DNA from: Kibdelosporangium philippinense
GTDB lineage: Bacteria; Actinomycetota; Actinomycetes; Mycobacteriales; Pseudonocardiaceae
Assembly (NCBI RefSeq): GCF_021390435.2
Contig: NZ_JAJVCN010000004.1
Location: 1,964,501 to 2,028,500 of the forward strand
Reading direction: 5' to 3'
Length of the DNA: 64,000 nucleotides
Part shown: positions 7,566-15,254 of the stretch, one piece after another
Layout: every line of letters begins with the position of its first letter
How positions within the stretch are numbered: position 1 is the first letter of the stretch
Notes under the pieces: model-generated
Told to the model about the DNA's origin: nothing
Database searches by the model: none
What the model saw: only the letters and a program-made list of their open reading frames with translations
Program-made: the position numbers and the translations under genes

Positions 7566-8744
7566 ATGAACGTGGTGACGGTGGTGGGTATTGGTGCTGA
7601 GGGGTGGGACGGCCTGACCGCCGTGGCCCAGCGAGCTCTGCGGGAGGCAGAGGTCCTGCTGGGCAGCGCACGCCAGCTTGACCTTGTCCCTGCCGAGGTC
7701 GCGGCGCGGCGGGTGGTGTGGCCCTCGCCCATGATGCCCGCGGTTCCCGGTTTGCTGGAGACATACCGGGACCGCGGGCTATGCGTACTGGCTAGCGGGG
7801 ATCCGATGTTCTACGGCATCGGTTCCCGTCTCGGGCCGACCCGTGTGATCACCCACCCATCTTCGGTGTCGCTGGCATGCGCCCGGCTTGGCTGGGCGGT
7901 GCAGGACACCGAGGTGATCAGCGCGGTCGGCCGCCCAATCGAACTGCTCAACGCGGCAGTGCACCCGGGCCGACGTCTGATCGTGCTCAGCGCGAACGGC
8001 GAAACTCCTGGTCAAGTCGCCGAGCTGCTGACCAAACGCGGCTACGGCGCCAGCCTGATGACGGTTCTCGCGCAGCTGGGGGATGCTGCGGAGAACAAGG
8101 TCACGGCGACTGCCGAGCAGTGGCAAGGACCGTCGGACGCGTTGAACGTGATCGCGATCGAGTGTCACGGAAGCAAGCTCTTGCCCAACGTGCCGGGCTT
8201 GCCTGATGAGGCTTACGAAAGCGACGGTCAGCTTACGAAGCGTGAGGTTCGCGCGATCACGTTGTCCCGCTTGGCTCCTGTTCCCGGGCAACTGCTGTGG
8301 GACGTTGGCGGGGGAGCGGGCAGCATCGCGATCGAGTGGGCGCGTACGCATCCTTCGTGCCGCGCCATCACTGTTGAACGCGATCCCACACGTGCTGCCC
8401 GGATCACGCGCAATGCCGCGGAACTCGGGGTTCCGCGAATCCAGGTTGTCGAATCCGCGGCCCCGGTGGATGGGCTGGAGACGCCGGACGCGATCTTCAT
8501 CGGCGGTGGGCTGACCGCGCCGGGCATGGTCGAGTGGGCGTGGGAGGCTTTGCGGCCCGGTGGACGGCTTGTGGTGAACGCGGTCACTGTGGAGTCGGAG
8601 GCTGTCATGGCACGATGGCACGCCCGGCTCGGCGGCGACCTGGTCCGGATCTCGGTCACCCGTGGCTCACCGGTGGGCGGGTTCACCGGATGGCGGCCGC
8701 TGATGCCGGTCACCATCTGGACCGTGAACAAGGAGTCGTTGTGA
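7566..8744 (+). CDS. cobL: Precorrin-6Y C5,15-methyltransferase (decarboxylating)
   Basis: 392 residues with two domains. The CbiE-type tetrapyrrole methylase (about 1-200) has VVGIGAEGWDGL at the start and LASGDPMFYGIG near residue 78. The CbiT-type class-I SAM methyltransferase (about 215-392) has GGGAGSIAIEWAR near 246. It methylates C5 and C15 and decarboxylates the C12 acetate of precorrin-6Y to give precorrin-8. The ATG at 7566 starts the conserved N-terminus; an upstream in-frame ATG lies inside the palindromic repeat and is rejected. The TGA overlaps the GTG of cobM (GTGA). Confidence 0.95.
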   Translation: MNVVTVVGIGAEGWDGLTAVAQRALREAEVLLGSARQLDLVPAEVAARRVVWPSPMMPAVPGLLETYRDRGLCVLASGDPMFYGIGSRLGPTRVITHPSSVSLACARLGWAVQDTEVISAVGRPIELLNAAVHPGRRLIVLSANGETPGQVAELLTKRGYGASLMTVLAQLGDAAENKVTATAEQWQGPSDALNVIAIECHGSKLLPNVPGLPDEAYESDGQLTKREVRAITLSRLAPVPGQLLWDVGGGAGSIAIEWARTHPSCRAITVERDPTRAARITRNAAELGVPRIQVVESAAPVDGLETPDAIFIGGGLTAPGMVEWAWEALRPGGRLVVNAVTVESEAVMARWHARLGGDLVRISVTRGSPVGGFTGWRPLMPVTIWTVNKESL

Positions 8745-9487
8745 CCGTGCACTTCATCGGCGCAGGCCCGGGCGCGGCCGACCTGATCACTGTGCGCGGC
8801 CAGCGGCTGATCGCGTCCTCGCCCGTGTGCCTGTACGCGGGCGCGTTGGTTCCGGCCGAGCTGCTGGAAATGTGCCCGCAGGACGCGCGGCTCGTGGACA
8901 CAGCCAACTTGAACCTGGACGAGATCACGGCCGAGTTGGTCGACGCCCACGCCAAGGGCCTGGACGTGGCGCGGCTGCATTCCGGCGATCCGTCGGTTTA
9001 CAGCGCTATGGCCGAGCAGATGCGTCGGCTCGATGCTGCCGGTGTGCCTTACGACGTCACGCCTGGGGTTCCTGCTTTCGCCGCGGCCGCGGCGACTTTG
9101 AAGCGTGAGCTGACTGTTCCTGGGCTCGGGCAAACGGTTGTGCTTACGCGGACTTCCGCTCGTGCGACTCCCATGCCTGAGGGTGAGGATCTTGGGACGC
9201 TTGGGCGTAGTCGTTCGACTATGGTTCTCCACCTTGCCGTGCAACGGGTCGACGAGGTTGTGGCGGAGTTGCTGCCCAATTACGGTCCAGAGTGTCCGGT
9301 CGCGGTTGTCGCCTATGCGAGCCGGGACAACGAGATTGTCCTGCGAGGCACGTTGTCCGACATCGCGGCCCAAGTCCACGCGGCCGGGATCAAACGGACA
9401 GCGGTGATCATCGTCGGTCAGGTGCTGTCGGCGACCGAGTTTCTGGACAGCCATCTGTATTCCGTCAATCGTGTGAGGCTTTCGTAA
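8741..9487 (+). CDS. cobM: Precorrin-4 C11-methyltransferase
   Basis: 248 residues, single tetrapyrrole methylase domain. It begins VTVHFIGAGPGAADLITVRG, has YAGALVP near residue 29, LHSGDPSVYSAMAEQM near 82 and the CobM-typical TPGVPAFAAAAATLKREL, followed by TRTSARATPMPEGEDL. It adds the C11 methyl group, making precorrin-5. The start is the GTG at 8741, overlapping the cobL stop by four bases. Codon use in 9060-9330 is slightly less GC-rich than in cobL. Confidence 0.95.
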   Translation: MTVHFIGAGPGAADLITVRGQRLIASSPVCLYAGALVPAELLEMCPQDARLVDTANLNLDEITAELVDAHAKGLDVARLHSGDPSVYSAMAEQMRRLDAAGVPYDVTPGVPAFAAAAATLKRELTVPGLGQTVVLTRTSARATPMPEGEDLGTLGRSRSTMVLHLAVQRVDEVVAELLPNYGPECPVAVVAYASRDNEIVLRGTLSDIAAQVHAAGIKRTAVIIVGQVLSATEFLDSHLYSVNRVRLS

Positions 9488-9523
9488 GACCTGACGGTCG
9501 TGGATCTCAGTAGGGTCAATGGC

Positions 9524-10285
9524 ATGAAGATCAGTCGACGGTCCTTTTCGGCCATGGTGGCGTCCGGCGCGGCGGCGATGGCCGTCGGCGCCCCGGCTTC
9601 GGCATCTCCGGCACGCAACGGCAACGTCGTGCTGGTGCACGGCGCCTACGCTGACGGATCCTGCTGGGCCAAGGTGATTCCCTTGCTGCTGCACGCAGGA
9701 GTGGCCGTCACGGCGGTGCAGCATCCGCTCACGTCGCTGGCTGAGGGCGCCGCGGCCACGCGTCGCGCCCTCGACCTGCAGACCGGGCCGACTGTCCTGA
9801 TGGGACACTCGTTCGGCGGGTCGGTGATCACCGAAGCCGGTGATCACCCGAATGTCAGTTCGCTGATCTACCTCTCGGCCCGTGCGCCGGAGGTCGGCGA
9901 GGACTATGGCGCCTTGGCTGCGAAGTTCCCGACTCCGCCTGCGAACGCTGGGTTGGTCTACAACAACGGTTTCGGCGGGTTGACTGAGCGGGCTTTCCTC
10001 AACGACTTCGCCAACGGTGTGCCCCGCAGCGAGGCCCGTGTCCTTTATGCCGCTCAGGGCCGGCTCGCGCAGACCCTGTTCGGGAATCGGACCACTGCCG
10101 CGGCATGGAAGGCCAAGCCCGCGCGGTACCTGATCACAACAGAGGACCGGACTACCAGTCCTGAGCTGCAGCGGTTCGTGGCCGAGCGAATGGGCGCGCA
10201 GATTTCCGAGGCGTCCACGGGTCACTTGTCGTTCATTGTCCGGCCGTCCCTGGTTGCCAGGCTGATCCTCGACGCGCTGCCATGA
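9524..10285 (+). CDS. Alpha/beta hydrolase with Tat-type signal, within the cob operon
   Basis: 253 residues. The N-terminus MKISRRSFSAMVASGAAAMAVGAPASASPA is a twin-arginine signal with an AxA-type cleavage site near residue 27, so export is likely. The body is an alpha/beta hydrolase of the EstC/salicylate-esterase/hydroxynitrile-lyase-like type: VVLVHGAYADGSCW at the start, nucleophile elbow GHSFGGS with Ser at about 95, and a C-terminal STGHLSF with the probable catalytic His. An Asp is plausible in TTEDRTTS. The ATG at 9524 is preferred over a GTG at 9500. It overlaps cobK by four bases (ATGA), so it is translated with the B12 genes, but no role of a secreted esterase in corrin synthesis is known. 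Confidence 0.8.
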   Translation: MKISRRSFSAMVASGAAAMAVGAPASASPARNGNVVLVHGAYADGSCWAKVIPLLLHAGVAVTAVQHPLTSLAEGAAATRRALDLQTGPTVLMGHSFGGSVITEAGDHPNVSSLIYLSARAPEVGEDYGALAAKFPTPPANAGLVYNNGFGGLTERAFLNDFANGVPRSEARVLYAAQGRLAQTLFGNRTTAAAWKAKPARYLITTEDRTTSPELQRFVAERMGAQISEASTGHLSFIVRPSLVARLILDALP

Positions 10286-10998
10286 TTCTTGTGCTCGGTG
10301 GGACCGGTGAAGCCCGGCGGCTCGCCGGGGAGCTGCCCGATGTGATCTCGTCGCTGGCGGGCCGGGTTCGTACGCCCCGACTGCCGCCGGGCGAGGTGCG
10401 TGTCGGCGGGTTTGGTGGTCCGGAAGGCCTGCGGAAATGGCTTCGGGACAACAAGATCGATGCCGTGATCGATGCCACCCATCCGTTCGCGGCTCGCATG
10501 ACCGCGACCGCGGCGCGGGTGACTGCAGAGGAAGACCTGCCTTTCGTTGTGTTGCGGCGTCCAGGTTGGACTCAAGGGCCGGGCGATGACTGGCGCTGGG
10601 TGGACAGTGTTGCCTCTGCGGCGCTATCCCTGACGGCCGAGCGGGTCTTCCTTACCACAGGGCGTGAGGAGCTCTTCGAATTCGTCGGTCTCGGCAACTG
10701 GTTCTTGGCGCGCTCGGTTGAACCACCGGAACCTCCTGTGCCGCAACGGCTTCACGTTGTACTCGATCGTGGACCGTTCACTGTGGAGGGTGAGCTCGCG
10801 TTGATGCGTGAGCACAATATCCAGGCGCTGGTCACCAAGGACAGCGGCGGGGAGATGACCGCGGCGAAGTTGACCGCCGCGCGGGAACTGGGGATCCCGG
10901 TTGTCATCGTCCGCCGCCCGCCGCTTCCTGACGGTGTGGTTACGGTGTCCAGTGTGGACGAAGCCGTCAGCTGGGTTCGGGGTATCGGCGCGGTGTGA
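10282..10998 (+). CDS. cobK: Precorrin-6A reductase
   Basis: 238 residues of the CobK/CbiJ family. It has MILVLGGTGEARRLAGEL, then RVGGFGG, VIDATHPFAARMTATAARV (about 66-85), LTTGREELFEF, and VTKDSGGEMTAAKLTAARELGIPVVIVRRP (about 175-205). It reduces precorrin-6A to 6B with NADPH. The start overlaps the hydrolase stop (ATGA). Its last 32 bases overlap the end of cobIJ on the other strand, so the two cob operons converge tail to tail. Confidence 0.95.
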   Translation: MILVLGGTGEARRLAGELPDVISSLAGRVRTPRLPPGEVRVGGFGGPEGLRKWLRDNKIDAVIDATHPFAARMTATAARVTAEEDLPFVVLRRPGWTQGPGDDWRWVDSVASAALSLTAERVFLTTGREELFEFVGLGNWFLARSVEPPEPPVPQRLHVVLDRGPFTVEGELALMREHNIQALVTKDSGGEMTAAKLTAARELGIPVVIVRRPPLPDGVVTVSSVDEAVSWVRGIGAV

Positions 10999-12460
10999 AG
11001 ACTTGGCCGCTCTCGGTCAGCCGCGTCTGCGAGGAGCCGATCAGCAGCAGGCACCGCATGTCCACCTTGGACGGATCGAGGTCCGCCAGCCGGACGATCT
11101 CGATGGACTCAGTGGGATAGCCGACGTCCCGGCCGATCACCACCGGCGTCTCCGCCGACCGGTGTTCGAGTAGCAGGTCGCGGGCCGCCTCGACCTGCCA
11201 GGTCCGGGTCTTCGAGGCCGGGTTGTAGATCGCGAGCACGAGATCCGCCTTGGCCGCGGCGGAAAGCCGGGACGAGATGACGTCCCACGGCTTGAGCCTG
11301 TCGGACAAGGAAAGCACGCAATAATCGTGGCCGAGCGGCGCGCCGACCCTGCTGGCGACGGCGTTGGCCGCGGTCAGTCCAGGCAGGATCCTGACCGGGA
11401 CGTCCGTGTACTCCTCGGCGACTTCCAGCACGGCGCTGGCCATCGCGAACACCCCGGGATCGCCTGACGAAACCACAGCAACCCGGGCGCCGTTACGCGC
11501 CAGGTCAAGGGCGAAAGCCGCCCGTTCGGCTTCGACCCGGTTGTCTGACAAGTGCCGTCGCTGACGTGGATTCGGTGGCACGCGGTCGATGTACGGCCCG
11601 TAGCCGACGAGATCCGTTGCTGTGGCGAGAGCATCTTGGGCTTCTGGCGTCAGCCATTCCCGCCCTGCCGGGCCGAGACCGACGACGACCACTTCACCTT
11701 CGACAGGCTTCTCCGCGGCAGTCGGTGTGACGGCCGCGGCCCGGCTCGACAGCAGGGCCACCGAGAAGTACGGGACCGTGGATGGATCGACCTCGGCGAG
11801 GGGCTCGATGCGCTGCTTGTCGGTGGTCGCGCGTTCGACGTACCAGGCCTCGTCAAGGCGTCCGGCCTCCTGCAACGCCGTCCGTACCTTGGTGAACGTC
11901 CGGCCCAGCTTCATGATCGCCGCGGAGTCCGTGGCTTTGAGCTTCTCGGTGAGCTTGTCGGCGTCGAGGGTGCCTGGCAGGACTGTGAGGGTTTCTTCCC
12001 GCTCGACCAACGGCCTGCCCAATTCGGCCGACGCCGCGCTGACCGACGTCACGCCCGGGACGACCTGCGTCGGGTACCGGTGGGCGAGGCGCTTGTGCAG
12101 GTGCATGTAGGAGCCGTAGAAGAACGGATCTCCTTCTGCCAGAACGACAACGTCACGACCCGCGTCTAGGTGCGCGGCGAGCCTTGCCGCGCATTCCTCG
12201 TAGAAGTCTTCGAGCGCACCGAGATACCCGCCGGGGTGATCGGTGGTTTCGGTGGTGATCGGGTACATCAGTGGCTCTTCGATCTGGCCCGCGTGCATGT
12301 AGTGCTTGGCGATCGAGCGGGCGATGCTGCGACCGTGCCGTGCACTGTGGAACGCGATGACGCCAGCCGATTCGATGAGCCGTGCCGCCTTGACGGTGAT
12401 CAATTCCGGGTCGCCTGGGCCGAGCCCGACGCCCCACAAACGACCTGTCGGCGATGTCAT
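10967..12460 (-). CDS. cobIJ: Fused precorrin-2 C20-methyltransferase / precorrin-3B C17-methyltransferase
   Basis: 497 residues made of two tetrapyrrole methylases in tandem. The CobI half (about 1-240) begins LWGVGLGPGDPELITVKA and contains LAEGDPFFYGSYMHLHKRL. The CobJ half (about 253-497) begins VVVVGLGPAGREWLTPEA and contains VSSGDPGVFAMA, LPGLTAANAVASRVGAPLGHD and LAIYNPASKTRTWQ. The fusion is common in actinobacteria. The ATG at 12460 overlaps the cobH stop by four bases, so cobG, cobH and cobIJ are one operon. Confidence 0.96.
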   Translation of the reverse strand: MTSPTGRLWGVGLGPGDPELITVKAARLIESAGVIAFHSARHGRSIARSIAKHYMHAGQIEEPLMYPITTETTDHPGGYLGALEDFYEECAARLAAHLDAGRDVVVLAEGDPFFYGSYMHLHKRLAHRYPTQVVPGVTSVSAASAELGRPLVEREETLTVLPGTLDADKLTEKLKATDSAAIMKLGRTFTKVRTALQEAGRLDEAWYVERATTDKQRIEPLAEVDPSTVPYFSVALLSSRAAAVTPTAAEKPVEGEVVVVGLGPAGREWLTPEAQDALATATDLVGYGPYIDRVPPNPRQRRHLSDNRVEAERAAFALDLARNGARVAVVSSGDPGVFAMASAVLEVAEEYTDVPVRILPGLTAANAVASRVGAPLGHDYCVLSLSDRLKPWDVISSRLSAAAKADLVLAIYNPASKTRTWQVEAARDLLLEHRSAETPVVIGRDVGYPTESIEIVRLADLDPSKVDMRCLLLIGSSQTRLTESGQVFTPRRYPEPS

Positions 12461-13083
12461 TCTTCCTCACTCGCGATCGCGTTCAGGGCGGCCGCGGTCA
12501 TGGCACTGCCACCGCGTCGCCCGTGAACCACCAGATACTCCAACCCAAGACTGTTGTCAGCCAACGCTTCCTTCGACTCGGCGGCGCCGACGAACCCGAC
12601 TGGGATGCCCAGCACAGCTGCGGGCCGTGGCGCGCCGTCGGCGATCATGTCGAGCAGATGGAACAGCGCGGTCGGCGCGTTCCCAACCGCCACAACGGAT
12701 TCCCCGAGGCGGTCTTTCAGGAGCTCGAAACCCGCGACGCTTCTGGTGTTGCCCATCTTGGCGGCGAGGTCCGGCACCCTTGGGTCGTTGAGCATGCACA
12801 CGACCTCGTTGTCCGCAGGCAATCGCTTGCGCGTGACACCGGCCGCGACCATCTGGGCGTCACACAGAATCGGCGCCCCCGCTTGAAGTGCGGCGCGTGC
12901 CTTCGCGACAGCGTTGGGGGAGTAGGCGATGTCGGCGACGAGATCGACCATGCCGCACGCGTGGATCATCCGGACCGCGACCTTGGCGACGTCAGCAGGA
13001 AGGCCGCTGAGATCCGCCTCGGCACGGATGGTCGCGAAGGACTGGCGGTAGATTTCCGCGCCATCCCGCACGTACTCGGTCAC
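12457..13083 (-). CDS. cobH: Precorrin-8X methylmutase
   Basis: 208 residues. It has RMIHACGMVDLV, with the catalytic His at residue 41, then GAPILCDAQMVAAGVTRKRL, NAPTALFHLLDMI, IPVGFVGAAESKEAL and VVHGRRGGSAMTAAALNAI. It moves the C11 methyl to C12, giving hydrogenobyrinic acid. The GTG start at 13083 has GGAGGAGCGA before it and overlaps the cobG stop (GTGA). Confidence 0.96.
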   Translation of the reverse strand: MTEYVRDGAEIYRQSFATIRAEADLSGLPADVAKVAVRMIHACGMVDLVADIAYSPNAVAKARAALQAGAPILCDAQMVAAGVTRKRLPADNEVVCMLNDPRVPDLAAKMGNTRSVAGFELLKDRLGESVVAVGNAPTALFHLLDMIADGAPRPAAVLGIPVGFVGAAESKEALADNSLGLEYLVVHGRRGGSAMTAAALNAIASEEE

Positions 13084-14186
13084 TCGCTCCTCCGATAACC
13101 GTCGCCCGTGGCGATCATTTCGACCACGTGCCCTGCCGGTTTCCCGCACCGCCGGTCACATCCCGACCAGTGCACAGGAATCCTGTCTTTTCTTGTGGTA
13201 ACCCACGCCGTCGCGTCCGCCCGCACGTCCGCCAACGCTTTCGCGCACCCCGGCCGCCCGGCGCAGGCGGTTACGCCGTGCCAAGGGGAGTCGGGGTCCG
13301 TGACGAGGTCGGTTTCGACGGCCGGAATCACGACGCTACGCCATGGCGTGAGCCGGACCCAGGGAGCAACGTCACACAGCTTCAGCGCCTGGGTCCGGGT
13401 GAGGCGGCCGAGCGGCACGGCGGCAACGGTCCGGTCGCCGAAGCGGCCGATCGGGTGGGTGGAGGCTGGCTTGATCTCGATGCGGCTGGGTCTGGTGTTG
13501 GTTGCCTGGGTGCTGTTCGGGGGCTCGCCAAGTTCAGTCGTGATTCGCTGAGCGGCATCCGGAGGTCCGGTCAGCTTCGCCGTGATCCTTTCGGCGCCAT
13601 CCGGCACCTCGGCCAGCCGCCAGGCATCGCCCCTGATCCGCTGAAACTCCCGCGCCGCCGTGATCACCGCTTCAACCGGATTCGCCACCCGCAATCCAGT
13701 GTCTTTGCCCGCCAGCAACAAAGCATCGGCGTGCAGGCCGATATCGGCACCGAGGCCGCTGACATCGCCGCGGCCATCGTCCACAGTGACCAGAAACCGC
13801 CCAGGCAACGCGGCAAGCTCAGGCTCGGCACATAAAGCCCTGTCCACCTCATCGACAAGGTGTTGATCATCACCAAGCGGCGAAGCAATGATGTTGCGCA
13901 CACGTTCATGCGACAACGACGGCAAAAGCCCCGCACCCCACAACCGGGACGCCAGCTCGACCTCAGCCCCCGCGGCCAACGCCCGAATCTGGATATTGGC
14001 CCGCGAGGTCAGCTCAAGACTGCCATCGCCCAAGTCGGCCGAGGCATCGGTCAACGCCCTGAGCTGGGCATTCGTCAACGTCCCACCGGGCACCCGGACC
14101 CTGGCGAGCCCACCATCCGCCGCCTGATGCACCGCGATCGCGCCAGGACAAGCGTCCGGGCGGGTGCGGTCAGGTTCAGCGGGCAC
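13080..14186 (-). CDS. cobG: Precorrin-3B synthase (Fe-S, sirohaem-reductase-like)
   Basis: 368 residues. The nitrite/sulfite reductase ferredoxin-like half is followed by a 4Fe-4S site made of C308-x5-C314 (CAGRPGC) and C343-x3-C347 (CDRRC). CobG is the oxygen-dependent step that marks the aerobic B12 pathway. The GTG at 14186 starts VPAEPDRTRPDACPGAIAVH, which fits the family; it lies 10 bases after the stop of the upstream lipoprotein gene, so it is probably cotranscribed with the WXG/hydrolase/lipoprotein genes. Ribosome binding site is weak. Confidence 0.92.
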   Translation of the reverse strand: MPAEPDRTRPDACPGAIAVHQAADGGLARVRVPGGTLTNAQLRALTDASADLGDGSLELTSRANIQIRALAAGAEVELASRLWGAGLLPSLSHERVRNIIASPLGDDQHLVDEVDRALCAEPELAALPGRFLVTVDDGRGDVSGLGADIGLHADALLLAGKDTGLRVANPVEAVITAAREFQRIRGDAWRLAEVPDGAERITAKLTGPPDAAQRITTELGEPPNSTQATNTRPSRIEIKPASTHPIGRFGDRTVAAVPLGRLTRTQALKLCDVAPWVRLTPWRSVVIPAVETDLVTDPDSPWHGVTACAGRPGCAKALADVRADATAWVTTRKDRIPVHWSGCDRRCGKPAGHVVEMIATGDGYRRSE

Positions 14187-14196
14187 GCGCCGGATG

Positions 14197-14712
14197 CTAC
14201 TTGGGCGCGCCGCGTTGATAGGCCTCTCGGGTGAGGTGGCAACCGCTGCTGACGCTGAGCGTGGTGTTCTTGGCGGTGCCGAAGAGGAGTTCGGCGCCCC
14301 AGTCGTTGCCGAAGGTGACCTCGTGGTCGCCGGGGCGGTCGATGACCGCGCCATGCAGCTTGAAGCCGTGCTGGTTCGCGATCGACTCGACCAGTTTCAC
14401 CGCCTCGCCCCACCTGGCGTCGGGCAGGTTGCCTGGTGAGTGGCCGGAGCTGTAGCGCCGCTTCTCGCCGTCAGCGCCGATGTCGTTGAACTCTCCGCAC
14501 ATCGATGCCCTGAAGAGCTCGTCGTTGGGCTGCCACGGCGTGATGCCGATCTTGGCGACCAGCTCGTCGCGGATGTTTCCGAGCATGCCGAGGTATTCCT
14601 CGTGGATCTGCTCGATGTCCGGCCGGTTGGCCAGTTGGGAATACTGGTCCGACGGTCCGCTGCACGCTCCCACCACGAGGACCGTGCAGAGGACCGCGAG
14701 CAGTCGGGTCAC
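14197..14712 (-). CDS. LppA-like lipoprotein, second of a tandem pair
   Basis: 171 residues with lipoprotein signal MTRLLAVLCTVLVVGACSG (lipobox VGAC, Cys17). The mature part has RPDIEQIHEEYLGMLGNIRDEL, CGEFNDIG, RYSSGHSPGNLPDARW and HGAVIDRPGDHEVTFGNDWG, typical of the LppA/LppB-type mycobacterial lipoproteins, whose function is not known. It starts at a GTG overlapping the stop of the first copy (GTGA). The two copies share long identical DNA stretches in their 3' halves (for example about 14286-14343 against about 14797-14852), pointing to recent duplication or gene conversion. Confidence 0.8.
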   Translation of the reverse strand: MTRLLAVLCTVLVVGACSGPSDQYSQLANRPDIEQIHEEYLGMLGNIRDELVAKIGITPWQPNDELFRASMCGEFNDIGADGEKRRYSSGHSPGNLPDARWGEAVKLVESIANQHGFKLHGAVIDRPGDHEVTFGNDWGAELLFGTAKNTTLSVSSGCHLTREAYQRGAPK

Positions 14713-15254
14713 TTGGGCGTGCCGCGTTGGTGGGCCTCTTGGGTGAGGTGGCAGCCGGTGGTGATGCTGAGCGTGGTGTTCTTGGCGGTGCCGAAGAGCA
14801 GTTCGGCGCCCCAGTCGTTGCCGAAGGTGACCTCGTGGTCGCCGGGGCGGTCGACGACTGCGCCGTGCAGCTTGAAACCATGCTGGCCCACGATCGATTC
14901 GACCAGCTTGAGAGCATCAGCCCACTTGGCATCGGGCAGGTTTCCGGGTGAATGCCCTGAGCTGTACAGCCGGACCTCGCCGTCGCCGCCGACATCGTTG
15001 AACTCCGCCCCGCACAGCGAAGCCCTGCGGGGATTCTCGTCGGGCACCCAGGCCGTGATGCCGATCTCCGCGACGAGCTGGTCGCGGATCTGCTCGAGCA
15101 TCCGCTCGTATTCACCGTTGATCTGCTCGATGTCCGGCCGCTTCGCCAGCTCGGTGAACTGCTCGTTCTTCGACGACGACATGGAACCACCTTTCGAATC
15201 ACACGCGCCGACCAGCAGCAAGACCGTGCAGAAAAGACCAACTAGCCGCATCAT
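14709..15254 (-). CDS. LppA-like lipoprotein, first of a tandem pair
   Basis: 181 residues. The signal MMRLVGLFCTVLLLVGACDSKGG has lipobox VGAC. The rest follows the same pattern as its neighbour (RPDIEQINGEYERMLEQIRD, SSGHSPGNLPDAKW, DRPGDHEVTFGNDWGAELLF). The ATG at 15254 overlaps the TGA of the DUF1023 hydrolase by four bases; the ATG at 15251 is also possible. Its position directly behind a predicted secreted hydrolase, and its duplication, would fit a surface protein that protects against or docks that hydrolase; this is inference. Confidence 0.8.
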   Translation of the reverse strand: MMRLVGLFCTVLLLVGACDSKGGSMSSSKNEQFTELAKRPDIEQINGEYERMLEQIRDQLVAEIGITAWVPDENPRRASLCGAEFNDVGGDGEVRLYSSGHSPGNLPDAKWADALKLVESIVGQHGFKLHGAVVDRPGDHEVTFGNDWGAELLFGTAKNTTLSITTGCHLTQEAHQRGTPK

